Part shown: positions 51,374 through 60,085 of the stretch, in pieces
Numbering within the stretch: position 1 is the stretch's first letter
How the letters are laid out: every line of letters begins with the position of its first letter
NCBI RefSeq assembly: GCF_043575855.1
Contig: NZ_CP144375.1
Coordinates: forward strand, 7,874,001-7,938,000
Direction of reading: 5' to 3'
Length of the DNA: 64,000 bases
DNA from: Kutzneria buriramensis
Lineage (GTDB): Bacteria > Actinomycetota > Actinomycetes > Mycobacteriales > Pseudonocardiaceae
Position numbers and translations under genes: made by a program
Notes under the pieces: model-generated
Databases searched by the model: none
Told to the model about the DNA's origin: nothing
Seen by the model: only the letters and a program-made list of their open reading frames with translations

Positions 51374-52342
51374 CTACCCACGACTTGGCAGGCCGAGAAG
51401 ACGGTCGGCGTTGGCGTGCGCGATCTTCTCGCGTATGGCGGGATCGAGGGCGAGCCCGGAGAGCCAGCGTGTGGAGACGGTGTTGTCGGAGAAGGGGTAG
51501 TCGACGGAGAAGAGGATCCTGTCGTCTCCGAAGATCCGCCGTGCCAACTGGAAGGGACCGTCGTAGTAGTAGCCGCTGGTGGTGATCCAGAAGTTCTGCT
51601 GGAGGTAGGCGGCGACGGGCTTGGAGAGATTGGCCGTGAGCGGGTTCAGCATCTCGTCGACGCGCTGGGCGTGGAACGGCAGCCCTTCGCCGAGGTGGCC
51701 GAGGATGATCTTCAGGTCGGGGTGTCGGTCGAAGACGCCAGCGGTGATCAGGCGCAGGGCGTGCAGTGAGGTCTCGTAGTGCCAGCCGTAGCCGGCGGTG
51801 GCGAGCATGCGTCCGACCAGCGGCGGCAGGCCGCCGTAGTAGGCGCCGAGAACCGGCGCGGGCGGCGTGCCTGGGTGCAGGTAGATCGGCACTCCGAGGC
51901 GCGCGGCGGTCTCGAGTACGGCCGTGTGGTCGGGGTGGTCAAGGAAGAGGCCGTGGGTGGTGCCGTTGATCAGGGCGCCGACGAATCCGAGCTCGGTCAC
52001 GGCGTGCTCCAGTTCGGCCGCCGCGGCGTCCGGATTCCCGGTGGGCAGCGTGGCGAAGGCCGCGAAGCGGTCCGGGCGGGCGGCGATGTCCTTGTGCAGC
52101 CGCGTGTTGAGGTCACGGGCCAGCGGGACGGCGACCTCGTCGGGCAACTCCTGCACGCCCGGACCGACAGCCGAGAGGACCTGGACGTCGATGCCCGCGG
52201 CGTCCATGTCGGCCAGGCGATCCTCGGCCACGTCCAGCAGCCGCTGCTCCGGGGCCATCGGTAGCCAGGACAGGTCCATGCCGGTGGCGGCCAGCAGATC
52301 CGGCGTGGCGTAGTGCTCTTCGAGGGCGACTATGCGGGTCAT
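51374..52342 (-). CDS. amidohydrolase, ACMSD/gamma-resorcylate decarboxylase type
   Basis: 322-residue TIM-barrel amidohydrolase_2. Metal motif EEHYATPD at residues 6-13 (ExH variant as in resorcylate and 2,3-dihydroxybenzoate decarboxylases), His in IYLHPGTPP, His in GHLGEGLPFHAQR and Asp in FSVDYPF. These families decarboxylate hydroxybenzoates non-oxidatively. ATG 52342 begins the conserved start MTRIVALEEHY. The alcohol dehydrogenase gene starting at 53465 is upstream on the same strand, 106 bp apart; they may form an operon for an aromatic compound. Confidence 0.92.
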   Translation of the reverse strand: MTRIVALEEHYATPDLLAATGMDLSWLPMAPEQRLLDVAEDRLADMDAAGIDVQVLSAVGPGVQELPDEVAVPLARDLNTRLHKDIAARPDRFAAFATLPTGNPDAAAAELEHAVTELGFVGALINGTTHGLFLDHPDHTAVLETAARLGVPIYLHPGTPPAPVLGAYYGGLPPLVGRMLATAGYGWHYETSLHALRLITAGVFDRHPDLKIILGHLGEGLPFHAQRVDEMLNPLTANLSKPVAAYLQQNFWITTSGYYYDGPFQLARRIFGDDRILFSVDYPFSDNTVSTRWLSGLALDPAIREKIAHANADRLLGLPSRG

Positions 52343-52448
52343 GGTCCTTGTCTCCTTGAGGCCCGGCGCGAGGGCTGACGGTCCGTGTCTCCGCGCGGGA
52401 CGCGGCGGTAGGCGCGGGCTGACGGGTCGTGCCCGCGCCGGCTCTCTG

Positions 52449-53465
52449 TCAGGGCTGCAACAGCACCTTGATGGCACGGCGCACGTCCATGGCGTGGTAC
52501 GCCTCGGCGACCTGGGCGAGCGGCAGGGTCAGGTCGAAAACCTTGCCCGGGTTGATCCGCCCGGTCCACACCCGCTCGATCAGGTCGGGCAGAAACGCGC
52601 GAACCGGGGCAGGGCCGCCGCGCAGCCCGACGTGGGAGGAGAACAGCTCGTCGACCGGGATGTTGACGTCGTGCGGGACACCGACGAATCCGACGTGGCC
52701 GCCGGGGCGGGTGGCGCGCAGGGCTTGGTGCATCGACTCATTGGTGCCGACGCACTCGAGCACGCTGTCCGCGCCGATCCCGTCGGTCATCTCCTTGATG
52801 ACCTTGACACCTTCGTCGCCGCGCTCGGTGACGATGTCGGTGGCGCCGAACTCGCGGGCGAGCCGCTGCCGGTCGGTGTGCCGGCTCATCGCGATGATGC
52901 GCTCGGCGCCGAGCTCCTTGGCCGCGATCACGCCGCACAGCCCGACCGCACCGTCGCCGACGACCGCGACCGTGGCGCCCGGCTTCACTTCGGCCGCGAC
53001 GGCGGCGTACCAGCCGGTGCCCATCACGTCGGACACGGCCAGCAGGCCGGGGACGAGCGCTTCGCTCGGCTGACCTGGGATGGCCACCAGGGTGCCGTCA
53101 GCCTGCGGGATACGGACATACTCGGCCTGGCAGCCGCCGAAGTACTCGCGGTTCAGGCACGAGGTCTGATACCCGTTGCGGCAGTTCGGGCAGGTGTTGT
53201 CGGAGGCGAAGAAGGACCCGACGACGTACTGGCCGGGCTTGACGGTCGTGACCCCGGCGCCGACCTCCTCGACGACGCCGACGTATTCGTGGCCGATCGT
53301 GGTCGGTTCGGTGACGGGGTTGATGCCGCGATAGCTCCACAGGTCGGAGCCGCATACGCAGGTCGCGACGGTCCGGATGATGGCATCGGTCGGCGCGATG
53401 ATCCGCGGATCAGGGACCTCCTCGCTGCGGACGTCGCCGGGGGCGTGGATTACGGTGCCGCGCAT
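52449..53465 (-). CDS. zinc-dependent alcohol dehydrogenase family protein
   Basis: 338-residue MDR dehydrogenase. Catalytic zinc ligands Cys in CVCGSDLW and His-Glu in GHEYVG; a structural cysteine set TCPNCRNGYQTSC; Rossmann motif VVGDGAVGLCG; then AIKVLLQP at the end. It fits the actinobacterial ADH group that is often adjacent to cupin or carboxymuconolactone decarboxylase-like genes. ATG 53465; a broken gene of just that type lies 6 bp upstream, so an operon remnant is likely. Confidence 0.93.
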   Translation of the reverse strand: MRGTVIHAPGDVRSEEVPDPRIIAPTDAIIRTVATCVCGSDLWSYRGINPVTEPTTIGHEYVGVVEEVGAGVTTVKPGQYVVGSFFASDNTCPNCRNGYQTSCLNREYFGGCQAEYVRIPQADGTLVAIPGQPSEALVPGLLAVSDVMGTGWYAAVAAEVKPGATVAVVGDGAVGLCGVIAAKELGAERIIAMSRHTDRQRLAREFGATDIVTERGDEGVKVIKEMTDGIGADSVLECVGTNESMHQALRATRPGGHVGFVGVPHDVNIPVDELFSSHVGLRGGPAPVRAFLPDLIERVWTGRINPGKVFDLTLPLAQVAEAYHAMDVRRAIKVLLQP

Positions 53466-53471
53466 GGGAAC

Positions 53472-53769
53472 TCAGCTTTCTCGGTGAGGGATGTCCGGGG
53501 TTCCGCGGTGCCGTGCATCAGGCGCACGCTCCGGCGCGTGTGCGGGCCCGGCGTACTCCGCGTCGGTGACGTGTTCGAACCAGGTGGCCTCGCCGGTTTC
53601 CCCAACGCGAGGTGGATCATGAAGTGGTCGGGTGCGGTGGCCCGTTCGGTGACGAGCGCCTCGAGCTGGTCGGCGGCAGTGAACGCGGCGGGCCAACGGA
53701 GTGGAACGCCAGATGCGTGACGGCCTCGGCTATCTCCTCCACCTTCGCGGCTCCTTGCTTGAGATCCAC
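53472..53769 (-). pseudogene. broken carboxymuconolactone decarboxylase/cupin-like gene
   Basis: From GTG 53769 the translation LKQGAAKVEEIAEAVTHLAF is followed, after a shift near 53697, by WPAAFTAADQLEALVTER and HFMIHLALG, and after another shift near 53600 by EATWFEHVTDAEYAGP. EIAEAVTHLAFHSGWP is the CMD family signature, and HVTDAEYA is typical of the cupin partner, so a CMD fragment runs into a cupin start. At least two frameshifts; not functional. It was the first gene before the alcohol dehydrogenase. Confidence 0.55.
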
Positions 53770-53865
53770 CCTGTCGAAATCGTACGTTCAAATGACCCGT
53801 CCCTAGAATGGAACACGCTCCCGCTCAGTATAAGAGAACGATCTCATCGCGCGATGTGGCTATCC

Positions 53866-53883
53866 GGGGAGAAATTTCTCCCC
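53866..53883. promoter_or_regulatory. operator candidate GGGGAG-N6-CTCCCC (site 1)
   Basis: Perfect 18-bp palindrome GGGGAGAAATTTCTCCCC in the divergent space between the dehydrogenase operon and the MmyB-type regulator. The same arms with the same 6-bp spacing recur at 57639-57656. Confidence 0.7.
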
Positions 53884-54035
53884 CTCATGGAATCGGATCC
53901 AGGTGTCATGACGGCCCTAGAATGCGGTATCACTTCACGTTGCCCGGGGCAGAACATCACCATGTCTGACTCCACGAACCTCGCCCGGGGCCGTCGCCCG
54001 TACGACTCCGGCACCCCTCAGCGAAGCTGGTGATC

Positions 54036-54905
54036 ATGAGCCGTCCCGAGAGCTGGAGCGAGCTCGGCGCCTTTCTCAAGGCCCGCCGCGCCGAGCTCAG
54101 CCCAGAACAGGTCGGGCTGCCCGACGGCCCGGGCCACCGCCGCGTCCGCGGACTTCGGCGTGAGGAGGTCGCGCTGCTCGCCGCGATCAGCACCGACTAC
54201 TACATGCGCATCGAGCAGGGCCGCATCAAAGCCTCCTGCGCGGTCCTGGCCGAGTTGGCCAAGGCGCTGCGTCTGAACGACGACCAGAGCGCCTACCTCT
54301 ACGAACTTGCCACCAAGGACGCCGGCCCTCGATCGCGCCGTCCCGCCCGTCAACAGGTCTCGTTGCCGCTGTGGCGGATGCTCGACGACATGCCCACCAG
54401 CCCCGCGTTCGTCATCGGGCGGCGCACCGAGATCCTTGCCTGGAACGAGCTGGCCGCCGCCGTCTTCACCGACTTCGCCACGATTCCCGAGAAGGACCGC
54501 AGCTACATCAAGGTGCTGTTCACCGATCCGGCGATGCGAACCCTCTACATGGACTGGGAGGAAGTAGCCCGCCTAGCCATCAACCAACTCCGCATGCACA
54601 GCGCACGCTATCCGGACGATCCGCAGCTCGCGGCGACAGTCGGCGAACTGTCCGTCAAGGACGCTCAGTTCCCCACATGGTGGGCCGCCCGCCAGGTCAA
54701 CGTCCGCAGCTCCGGCACCAAGCGGCTGCGTCACCCGGTCGTCGGCGAGCTGGTCCTGGATTGGAGCGCCTTGACCTGTGCGAACGACCCGGACCAGCAG
54801 ATCATCGTGTGGACCGCCGAGCCGGCCTCGCCGACCCACGACGCCCTGCGGATGCTCGCTGCCTGGAACGCCACCTCACAGGAGTCTCAGGACACCGCCC
54901 GCTGA
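54036..54905 (+). CDS. XRE family regulator with MmyB-like ligand domain
   Basis: 289-residue regulator. HTH_3 domain at about residues 8-85 with VRGLRREEVALLAAISTDYY then MRIEQGRI, followed by the MmyB-like (MLTR) PAS-type ligand domain (RTEILAWNELAAAVFTDFAT, SYIKVLFTDPAMRTLYMDWE and VRSSGTKRLRHPVVGELVLD). Members bind fatty acids or similar ligands and commonly repress a divergent oxidoreductase gene, the layout found here. ATG 54036 is preceded by an in-frame GTG two codons upstream. It probably reads the GGGGAG-N6-CTCCCC sites. Confidence 0.93.
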   Translation: MSRPESWSELGAFLKARRAELSPEQVGLPDGPGHRRVRGLRREEVALLAAISTDYYMRIEQGRIKASCAVLAELAKALRLNDDQSAYLYELATKDAGPRSRRPARQQVSLPLWRMLDDMPTSPAFVIGRRTEILAWNELAAAVFTDFATIPEKDRSYIKVLFTDPAMRTLYMDWEEVARLAINQLRMHSARYPDDPQLAATVGELSVKDAQFPTWWAARQVNVRSSGTKRLRHPVVGELVLDWSALTCANDPDQQIIVWTAEPASPTHDALRMLAAWNATSQESQDTAR

Positions 54906-55371
54906 CCGCTGCCCAACCAAGTCGCCGGCGACGCGAAAACAGTCCGATGCGGTTGAAGTGGCATGTGCGACGCAGCCAGGTTACGTGTGTGCGTTGGCCG
55001 CCACCGGCCGGGCCACCATCTTAGTCTGCGCCTACTTCGCAGTGTGAATGAGTTCTACGATCGGCTTGGTGAGTAGATCTGGCTCTGGAGGGCGTGTGCC
55101 GGGTCGAGACAGACCTGGAGCTTCGCCAGATGACGCTCTTCACCTACGACCCCAAAGGTATGTCCGGCTCGCTGGGCAGCCGTCCGACGCGCCATGATGC
55201 TTCGGCCGCCCATCACCGACGATCTCGGCCGATGGCGGTCGGCGTGGACGGCCGCCGCTGACAGCATCCGTGACCGCTCGCTGTGCGCGGGTACATGGTG
55301 TAGTGCTTCGGCCGTGGAAGCGGACCTCAGCAGTGGGTTTCCCAGGTCGGTATCAAAGTACTGCTGAAGAG
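54906..55371. other. no supported gene
   Basis: 466 bp after the MmyB-type regulator. Frames on the minus strand (55055-55516) overlap the end of the hydrolase gene antisense and show no domain. No terminator with a T-run was seen. Confidence 0.45.
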
Positions 55372-56283
55372 CTAAAGGATGGCAAAGAACTTCACCATCT
55401 CGGTGATCGCTTGATCCACGTACTCGGGCGTATCGTACATTGCGATATGAGTGGCACCCTCGACGACGAACAACTCTTTCGGTCCTTGTGACAGCTCGTA
55501 GGCCTGGTCGCTCCACAACTTTGTGTCCGCCTTGCTTCCCGCGATGAGGAGCATCGGCTGGGTTAGAAAATCCGGAATCCGGTCAAAGACCGAGAAGGCG
55601 AGCATTCTGTCCATGCTGGTCAGCAGGAACCGGCCCTTCGAGTTGGGATGCGCACCTCGGGGAGTCCGATAGTAGTCGTATCCTTCGCGCAGCATGTCCG
55701 GCGTGTTCTCGTCGATGTCCTCAAGTTTTTCCGGGACGAATGGGGCGTAGAGACGCTCCCCTCCTCGTGCTTCCGCTGTGCGCTGCTTGGCGACCATTTC
55801 CAGCGTCGCGACGTGCTCGGAGGCCGGGACTTGATGCCCCATGAAGGCTCTGGAGCTCTCGCCCATCGGGGCGGCGCTGACGGTCGCCACCGCCTTGAAG
55901 CGATGCTCGGTCTGCGCCACGCTGATGGCGTAGCCGCCCCCGGCGCAGATGCCGTAGACCCCCATACGGTCGGGGTCTACGAACGGAAGGGTGGTAAGAA
56001 AGTCCGCCGCGCAGCGGGCGTCTTCCACCCTGGTCGACGGGTCCTCCAGGAGGCGGGGTTCGCCGCCGCTTTCTCCCTGGTAGGAGGAGTCGTAGACCAC
56101 GACGACGTAGCCGTGCTCGGCGAGCCTTTTGGCGTAGAGGCCGATGGTCTGTTCCTTCACACCACCGGCTGGATGAATCCCGACGAGAGCCGGATATGTC
56201 TCGTCTTCGCTGAATTTGTCCGGCAGGTGAAGATGACCTGAAATTTCTACTGCCTTGTTCCTGAATGAAACGAGTGTCACCAC
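55372..56283 (-). CDS. alpha/beta hydrolase, YcjY/dienelactone hydrolase-like
   Basis: 303-residue alpha/beta hydrolase. N-terminal strands (VSFRNKAVEISGHLHLPDKF), HPAGGVKEQT near the oxyanion hole, YGICAGGGYAISVAQ as the elbow, with Cys rather than Ser before the Gly run, AGSKADTKLWSD for the acid and ATHIAMYD with the catalytic His. It resembles the YcjY-type family. It is the last gene of a minus-strand group with the DJ-1 (56431) and SnoaL-like (57143) genes, but a 147-bp gap precedes it, so a separate promoter is possible. Confidence 0.9.
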   Translation of the reverse strand: MVTLVSFRNKAVEISGHLHLPDKFSEDETYPALVGIHPAGGVKEQTIGLYAKRLAEHGYVVVVYDSSYQGESGGEPRLLEDPSTRVEDARCAADFLTTLPFVDPDRMGVYGICAGGGYAISVAQTEHRFKAVATVSAAPMGESSRAFMGHQVPASEHVATLEMVAKQRTAEARGGERLYAPFVPEKLEDIDENTPDMLREGYDYYRTPRGAHPNSKGRFLLTSMDRMLAFSVFDRIPDFLTQPMLLIAGSKADTKLWSDQAYELSQGPKELFVVEGATHIAMYDTPEYVDQAITEMVKFFAIL

Positions 56284-56430
56284 GATGTGCCCCTTTCGGT
56301 GTGGCCCCCAGATGTGCCGACCGTCGAACCGACATGAATCGACGGTAATTGCGCAATTCTCTGGCTGGAGATGGGGATCGCCCTCGGCGGACCGAACGCG
56401 CGGCTTGGACCGCCGAGGGCGATCGGCTGG

Positions 56431-57129
56431 TCAGCTCAGTGTCTTCATCAGTTCCTGGGCCAGCGGGACGGCCGAGGCCGGGTTCTGACCGGTATAGAGG
56501 GTGCGGTCCACCTCCACATGTGGCGCGAAGGGCTCGCCTTCGCGGTAGTCCGCGCCCAGGTCGGTGGTCAGCCGGTCCTGTAGCAGCCATTTCGCCCGGT
56601 CCGCCAGGCCGTTCAGCTTTTCCTCGGCGTTGCTCAGGCTGGTGAGGCGGTAGCCGGCGAACGGGGACCGGCCGTCACTGTCGAGGGTGGCCAGCAGCGC
56701 TGCGGGGCCGTGGCAGACCAGCGCCAAGGGCTTGCCTGAGGCGAGCCAGTCGGTGAGCAGCCGGCCGGATTCGGCATTGTCGGGGAGGTCTTCCATCGGT
56801 CCCCATCCACCGGGAACGAACACGGCGTCGTAGTCGTCGATGCGCACGTCCTCGATCCGCATCGGGTGTGCCAGTTCGGTCGCGTCGCGCAGCGCGGCCT
56901 TCATGCGCTCTGCGCCCTCGATGCCGTCGTTGAATTCCGGTGTGAGGCTGGCGGCGTCGGCCGTCGGTGGGACACCGCCGGGGGTGGCCGCGGCGATCTC
57001 GTAGCCGGCCTTGGTGAACACTTCGTACGGGCCGAGTGCCTCCTCGGCCCAGAAGCCTGTCGGCTGCTCGGACCCGTCGGCCAGCGTCCAGTGAGTGGCC
57101 GCTGTGATCAGGTAAAGGACCTTCGTCAT
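56431..57129 (-). CDS. DJ-1/PfpI family protein (Hsp31-like glyoxalase III/amidotransferase type)
   Basis: 232-residue DJ-1/PfpI protein. Nucleophile Cys in LALVCHGPAALLATL, conserved Glu in TGFWAEEALGPYEVF and VFVPGGWGPMEDLPDN. This pattern fits Hsp31-type glyoxalase III and related stress proteins. It starts 13 bp after the SnoaL-like stop, so both are cotranscribed, and the shared operator at 57639 lies upstream of the pair. Confidence 0.92.
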   Translation of the reverse strand: MTKVLYLITAATHWTLADGSEQPTGFWAEEALGPYEVFTKAGYEIAAATPGGVPPTADAASLTPEFNDGIEGAERMKAALRDATELAHPMRIEDVRIDDYDAVFVPGGWGPMEDLPDNAESGRLLTDWLASGKPLALVCHGPAALLATLDSDGRSPFAGYRLTSLSNAEEKLNGLADRAKWLLQDRLTTDLGADYREGEPFAPHVEVDRTLYTGQNPASAVPLAQELMKTLS

Positions 57130-57142
57130 GGGTTCTCCTCGA

Positions 57143-57535
57143 TCAGCCGTTCAGCACGTGCTGCAGGACGTGGCTGTCGGCGGCTTGCCGAAGGTGTGCC
57201 AGCTTGCCGTCTCGGATTGTCCACAGATGGACGAACCGCGCGTCCACGGTCTTTTCCGCCTTCGTCACTCCGTGGTAGTGCCCGAATACGAACACGTGGT
57301 CGTCGGCGTCGGCGTAGTACGTCTCCGCCTTTGCGGAGAATGACTCGAACAGCGGCAGGAGTGAACCGAAGAAGTCATTGAGCATACTTTCGTAACCGTG
57401 GTAGATCCCTCCGAACGGGAAGCCTGGAGTGATGTCCCACTCAAGATCCGGGGCCATGATCTCCTTGGTCACAGCCGGGTCGGCGTTCGAGTCGTACAGC
57501 CGGCGGGCGAGTGTGATGTTCGGTGATTCGGACAC
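57143..57535 (-). CDS. SnoaL-like/NTF2-fold protein
   Basis: 130-residue NTF2-like protein: ITLARRLYDSNADPAVTKEI, PDLEWDITPGFPFGGIYHG, then VFVFGHYHGVTKAEKTVDAR and HLWTIRDGKLAHLRQAADSH. Such small folds act as isomerases, hydrolases or ligand binders. GTG 57535 has AAGGA six bases upstream. First gene of the operon with the DJ-1 protein; the operator candidate is 104 bp upstream. Confidence 0.9.
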   Translation of the reverse strand: MSESPNITLARRLYDSNADPAVTKEIMAPDLEWDITPGFPFGGIYHGYESMLNDFFGSLLPLFESFSAKAETYYADADDHVFVFGHYHGVTKAEKTVDARFVHLWTIRDGKLAHLRQAADSHVLQHVLNG

Positions 57536-57638
57536 GCTGCATCCTTATTAATTGATGAATCGCGATCGGCGTGGAAGGCCGCGCGGGCTATGGACGTCAG
57601 CATCCCATTGGATCCCCGTGGAACGGTCACGGTGTGAG

Positions 57639-57656
57639 GGGGAGGGTTTTCTCCCC
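57639..57656. promoter_or_regulatory. operator candidate GGGGAG-N6-CTCCCC (site 2)
   Basis: GGGGAGGGTTTTCTCCCC, 104 bp upstream of the SnoaL-like/DJ-1 operon. The six-base arms and six-base spacer match site 1 at 53866-53883 exactly; only the spacer differs. Confidence 0.7.
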
Positions 57657-58057
57657 TGCATGGCCGCCGCTGGATGTGTAATTCTTGCTTCGCGGGGCCA
57701 GCGGGCTCAGTTCGAACGTCAAGTGTGTTGCGTTGTGCGGAAGGCGGGGCGTGGGTACGCGAACTGACCGGTGGCTTCGTGACGCATGCGGTGTTGGAGT
57801 CCGGGTACGCTCGGCAGCCTGCAGACGGCTTTTGAGGTTGTCCGCGGCGGCGACTCGATCAGCCGAGTCGGTGCTCCGCCTTACTCAGAGGGCGCCTTCG
57901 GCTACCTCGGACCGTCCGACGTGGCAGCCGACCTCGCGTTTCGCCGCGGTCGGGTGCACCCAGCGGCCCCAGTCGTGGTTGCCGAGGCCCATGAGCACCC
58001 ACGCGGTGACGGCCGACGACGTTCTCCTGGTGTGCTTCCCCTCGTATCGTGGAGACC
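57657..58057. other. no supported gene
   Basis: About 400 bp. A minus-strand frame near 57885-58045 reads TAWVLMGLGNHDWGRWVHP, which may be a transposase-like scrap, but it cannot be assigned. It borders the IS3-type fragment at 58058. Confidence 0.4.
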
Positions 58058-58196
58058 TGAACCAAGAGAGATGATCAGGTCGTGGGAACAAGAGACGCCG
58101 GTTCGATACCGATTTCCGCGCTGGTGCGGTGTGGATCGTGGCCGAGACCGGCAAACCGGGCGCCCAGGTCGCGCGTGATCTGGGGATCCGACCATC
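58058..58196 (+). pseudogene. IS3-type orfA fragment
   Basis: Begins at TGAACC, a usual IS3-group end, and reads RRFDTDFRAGAVWIVAETGK then PGAQVARDLGI, the standard start of IS3 orfA HTH proteins. It breaks off at about 58196; no orfB is present. Confidence 0.55.
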
Positions 58197-58289
58197 AGCG
58201 CGATCCAGACACTCACAATGCATGGAGAAGAGCGACGTCCCACGTTTGCGAGTGGACCTCAAGGCCGTAAAGCGGGGTGTGACGGGGAC

Positions 58290-58674
58290 AATCGGCGACC
58301 TCGACGTCCGGAGCGGAAGGCTCGCGAGGAAACCCAACTGGTGCAACAGATGCTGGCGCGGGTGCTCGCGGCGAACGTGGTGTTCGGGTGGTTCGCCGCC
58401 GATGCCGGCTATGGTCGTGCCGCGGGCATGCGCACGTTCTGCTACGACCACGCCGTCACCTACGCGATGGCTGTCCCGCTCGATCTGCCGCTGATCGATG
58501 TACGGGCAGACGTTGTGCTGCAAGGACATCCTGAGCGATCGCGTCCACCAGTGGGAGCGCCGCCCGGCTGGCGAGGGCGGCAAGGGCCAGCGACTCTACG
58601 ACTGGGCGATGCACGCGGCCACGGTGGAAACGATCAGTCCACGGCCGCCACGATGGCCAAGAGGGGCAGGACAG
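58290..58674 (+). pseudogene. left part of an IS701-like transposase relic
   Basis: Reads QQMLARVLAANVVFGWFAAD and AGYGRAAGMRTFCYDHAVTY then AMAVPLDLPL, and after a shift near 58510 DRVHQWERRPAGEGGKGQRL with YDWAMHA. These are the middle segments of actinobacterial IS701-type transposases. It stops at 58674; the next segment of the same protein is found at 63057, after the nested elements. Confidence 0.7.
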
Positions 58675-58678
58675 CTAG

Positions 58679-60085
58679 TAGGACTTTGTTAGGTCGTCAT
58701 GGTGGCCGCTGATGACATGTGGGGCATCGACCTGTCCAGGTCGCGAGCAACACCTGGAGCACGTGCAGGATCTTGTAGAAAGTCAAGCCGCCCCAACAGC
58801 TTTTGGGTCGCTCAGACGCAACTCGGTCAGGAACAGGTGTGCGGTCGAGACCAGGGTGACGTGACGGTGCCACCCGATCCAGGACCGGCCCTCGAAGTGG
58901 GTCAGGCCGAGCCCGGTTTTGAGTTCGCGGTAGTCATGCTCGATGCGCCACCGGATCTTGGCCAACCGCGCCAAGGTCTTGACCGGCGTGCGCTCGGGCA
59001 GGGTGGACAGCCAATAGTCGGTCGGCTCGGACTCGCCGACCGGCCATTCGGCCAGCAACCAACACTGCGGCAGGCTGCCATCCTCGGCCCGAGGGATGTC
59101 CCGGTTGGCCGGCCGGACCCGCAGCGCGATGAACCTCGACCGCATACGCGCGGTCGGGTTGCCCGGCGTCTTCTTGCTGCCGTGGCGCCAGGTGACCTGG
59201 CGCAGCCGGCCGCGCCCGGCCGCCTGGACCAGTTCCGCCGCGGTGCTGGCCTGGTCGGGGTAACCGGGCCGCGGTGGGCGTCCCCGTCCGGAGTAGGGCG
59301 CGGTGACCGGCATCGCGTCGCCGGGGTAGGCCGAGGTGCTGCCCTTGACCGCCACCACGTAGCCGATGCCCCGGTGGTCCAGTTCGAGTCGGAAGGTGGT
59401 GTTGTCGCCGTAGCCGGCGTCAGCGCACAGCAGTGGCGGGGTGTGGCCCCACTCGGCGAGTTCGTCGAGCATCTCCAAGGCCTGTTGCCACTTCGGGATG
59501 TGCCGCTGGTCCTCGCCGATGCCGCACCGACGGCGGCGTGCGGCGATCTGGGCGGCCTGGCCCGGATCGTCGGTCTTCTGGTCGTCCCAGCTCTCGGGCA
59601 GGAACAGGCGCCAGTTCAGCGGGGCCGAGCAGGTGTCGGTGACGGCGTGCACGCTGACCGCGATCTGGCAGTTGGTGATCTTGCCGGCGGTGCCGGTGTA
59701 TTGGCGGGACACGCACGGTGAGGCGTCGCCGTCCTTGACGTGGCCGGTGTCATCCAGCACCCAGGCGTCCGGGGTCACCGTGGTGAGGGCCCGGTCGGCC
59801 AGGCGACGGCGCACGGCGGTGTGGTCCCAGGTGGAGGAGGTGATGAACTGCTGCAGCCGTTGATGGTCCACGCCGAGGCGTTCGGCCATGGGCTGCATGG
59901 ACTTGCGTCGCCCGTCCAGCATCAGCCCTCGCAGGTACAGCCCGCCGTTGAGTCGCTGCTCCCGCCGCGAGAACGGCGCGAACACCTCACCGGCGAACTC
60001 CTCCAGGCGGTCACGCACAGCGTCCAACTCGGCGGGCATCACTCCAAGATCATCTCACACTCCATCCCGAAGTAACAAAGTCCTA
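58679..60085 (-). mobile_element. IS701 family element, intact
   Basis: Terminal repeats TAGGACTTTGTTA (58679-58691) and TAACAAAGTCCTA (60073-60085), flanked by the 4-bp duplication CTAG (58675-58678 and 60086-60089), which fits the YTAR target of IS701. It carries one intact transposase. The insertion is exactly at the left end of the IS630 element. Confidence 0.9.
58783..60042 (-). CDS. IS701 family transposase
   Basis: 419-residue DDE transposase. First Asp in AWVLDDTGHVKDGDASPCV, second Asp in LLCADAGYGDNTTFRLELD, Glu in KIRWRIEHDYRELKTGLGL. Typical IS701 start (LDAVRDRLEEFAGEVFAPFS) and HVTLVSTAHLFLTELRL at the end. A second ATG follows the first directly. One uninterrupted frame, so the element may be mobile. 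Confidence 0.95.
   Translation of the reverse strand: MMPAELDAVRDRLEEFAGEVFAPFSRREQRLNGGLYLRGLMLDGRRKSMQPMAERLGVDHQRLQQFITSSTWDHTAVRRRLADRALTTVTPDAWVLDDTGHVKDGDASPCVSRQYTGTAGKITNCQIAVSVHAVTDTCSAPLNWRLFLPESWDDQKTDDPGQAAQIAARRRRCGIGEDQRHIPKWQQALEMLDELAEWGHTPPLLCADAGYGDNTTFRLELDHRGIGYVVAVKGSTSAYPGDAMPVTAPYSGRGRPPRPGYPDQASTAAELVQAAGRGRLRQVTWRHGSKKTPGNPTARMRSRFIALRVRPANRDIPRAEDGSLPQCWLLAEWPVGESEPTDYWLSTLPERTPVKTLARLAKIRWRIEHDYRELKTGLGLTHFEGRSWIGWHRHVTLVSTAHLFLTELRLSDPKAVGAA

Noticed and set aside
53799..53925. CCCTAGAATG repeated twice around the MmyB divergence
   Set aside because: Ten bases on the same strand with no symmetry and no matching spacing to start codons; probably chance.
57885..58583. 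Minus-strand frame of 232 residues over the IS3/IS701 fragments
   Set aside because: It is antisense to recognisable transposase pieces; only a short part near 57885-58045 could be something else and was not assignable.
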